A DNA stretch of 5,805 bases from the NCBI GenBank assembly GCA_945787595.1, contig CALZJV010000485.1:1-5805 (forward strand), read 5' to 3'. The notes beneath the pieces were generated by a model. The model was given only the letters and a program-made list of their open reading frames with translations, ran no database searches and had not been told where the DNA came from. The translations under genes were made by a program, and so were the position numbers. Positions 5,792 to 5,805 of this stretch are shown here, in pieces. Positions within the stretch are counted from its first letter, which is position 1, and each line of letters opens with the position of its first letter. The DNA comes from an uncultured Desulfobacterales bacterium. Its GTDB lineage: Bacteria; Desulfobacterota; Desulfobacteria; Desulfobacterales; JAFDCJ01.

Positions 5792-5805
5792 ATGAATTTT
5801 GAGTG
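5792..5805 (+). CDS. Possible gene start cut off by the window edge
   Basis: GGAG (5782-5785) is followed by 6 bases and ATG at 5792, then AAT TTT GAG. ATGs at 5780, 5786 and 5789 are in the same frame, so the exact start is uncertain. Spacing favours 5792. Only four codons are visible, so no product can be proposed. Confidence 0.3.

Overview
The window looks like chromosomal DNA of a moderate-GC (about 40-45% by eye) Gram-negative anaerobe, most likely a deltaproteobacterium (Desulfobacterota, Desulfobacterales-like). I infer this from three things: the style of the multi-PAS hybrid histidine kinase; the SixA-like and DHH-phosphoesterase genes, whose sequences resemble families I associate with that group; and the short-period inverted repeats between genes. 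No database search was possible, so the taxonomic call is an inference.

Layout. Positions 1-530 hold no convincing gene. Positions 546-1106 hold a decayed coding region: a good ribosome binding site and signal peptide lead into the start of a ferritin-like helix, then the reading frame loses its protein-like character, and protein-like segments continue in two other frames. Positions 1182-3551 encode a 789-residue soluble hybrid sensor kinase (three PAS domains, HisKA, HATPase, receiver). Positions 3763-4659 on the minus strand encode a 298-residue DHH-family phosphoesterase, convergent with the kinase. Positions 4697-5100 are non-coding and contain a CCTTGAAC repeat cluster and a nested 9-base-period inverted repeat. 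Positions 5101-5562 encode a SixA-like phosphohistidine phosphatase. A second periodic inverted repeat follows at 5607-5676. A possible gene start is cut off by the right edge.

How the parts may relate. The kinase autophosphorylates on His and can pass phosphate to its own receiver. SixA enzymes remove phosphate from phosphohistidine, so the two could act on the same phosphorelay. They are not in one operon, however, and an opposite-strand gene and repeats separate them, so this link is only a hypothesis. The DHH protein is a predicted metal-dependent phosphodiesterase or pyrophosphatase of unknown substrate. I see no clear new multi-gene system. The most notable signals are the mosaic base composition inside the kinase gene, the frame-broken exported ferritin-like gene, the AU-only palindrome beside the DHH ribosome binding site, and the different short-period repeat elements around the SixA gene.
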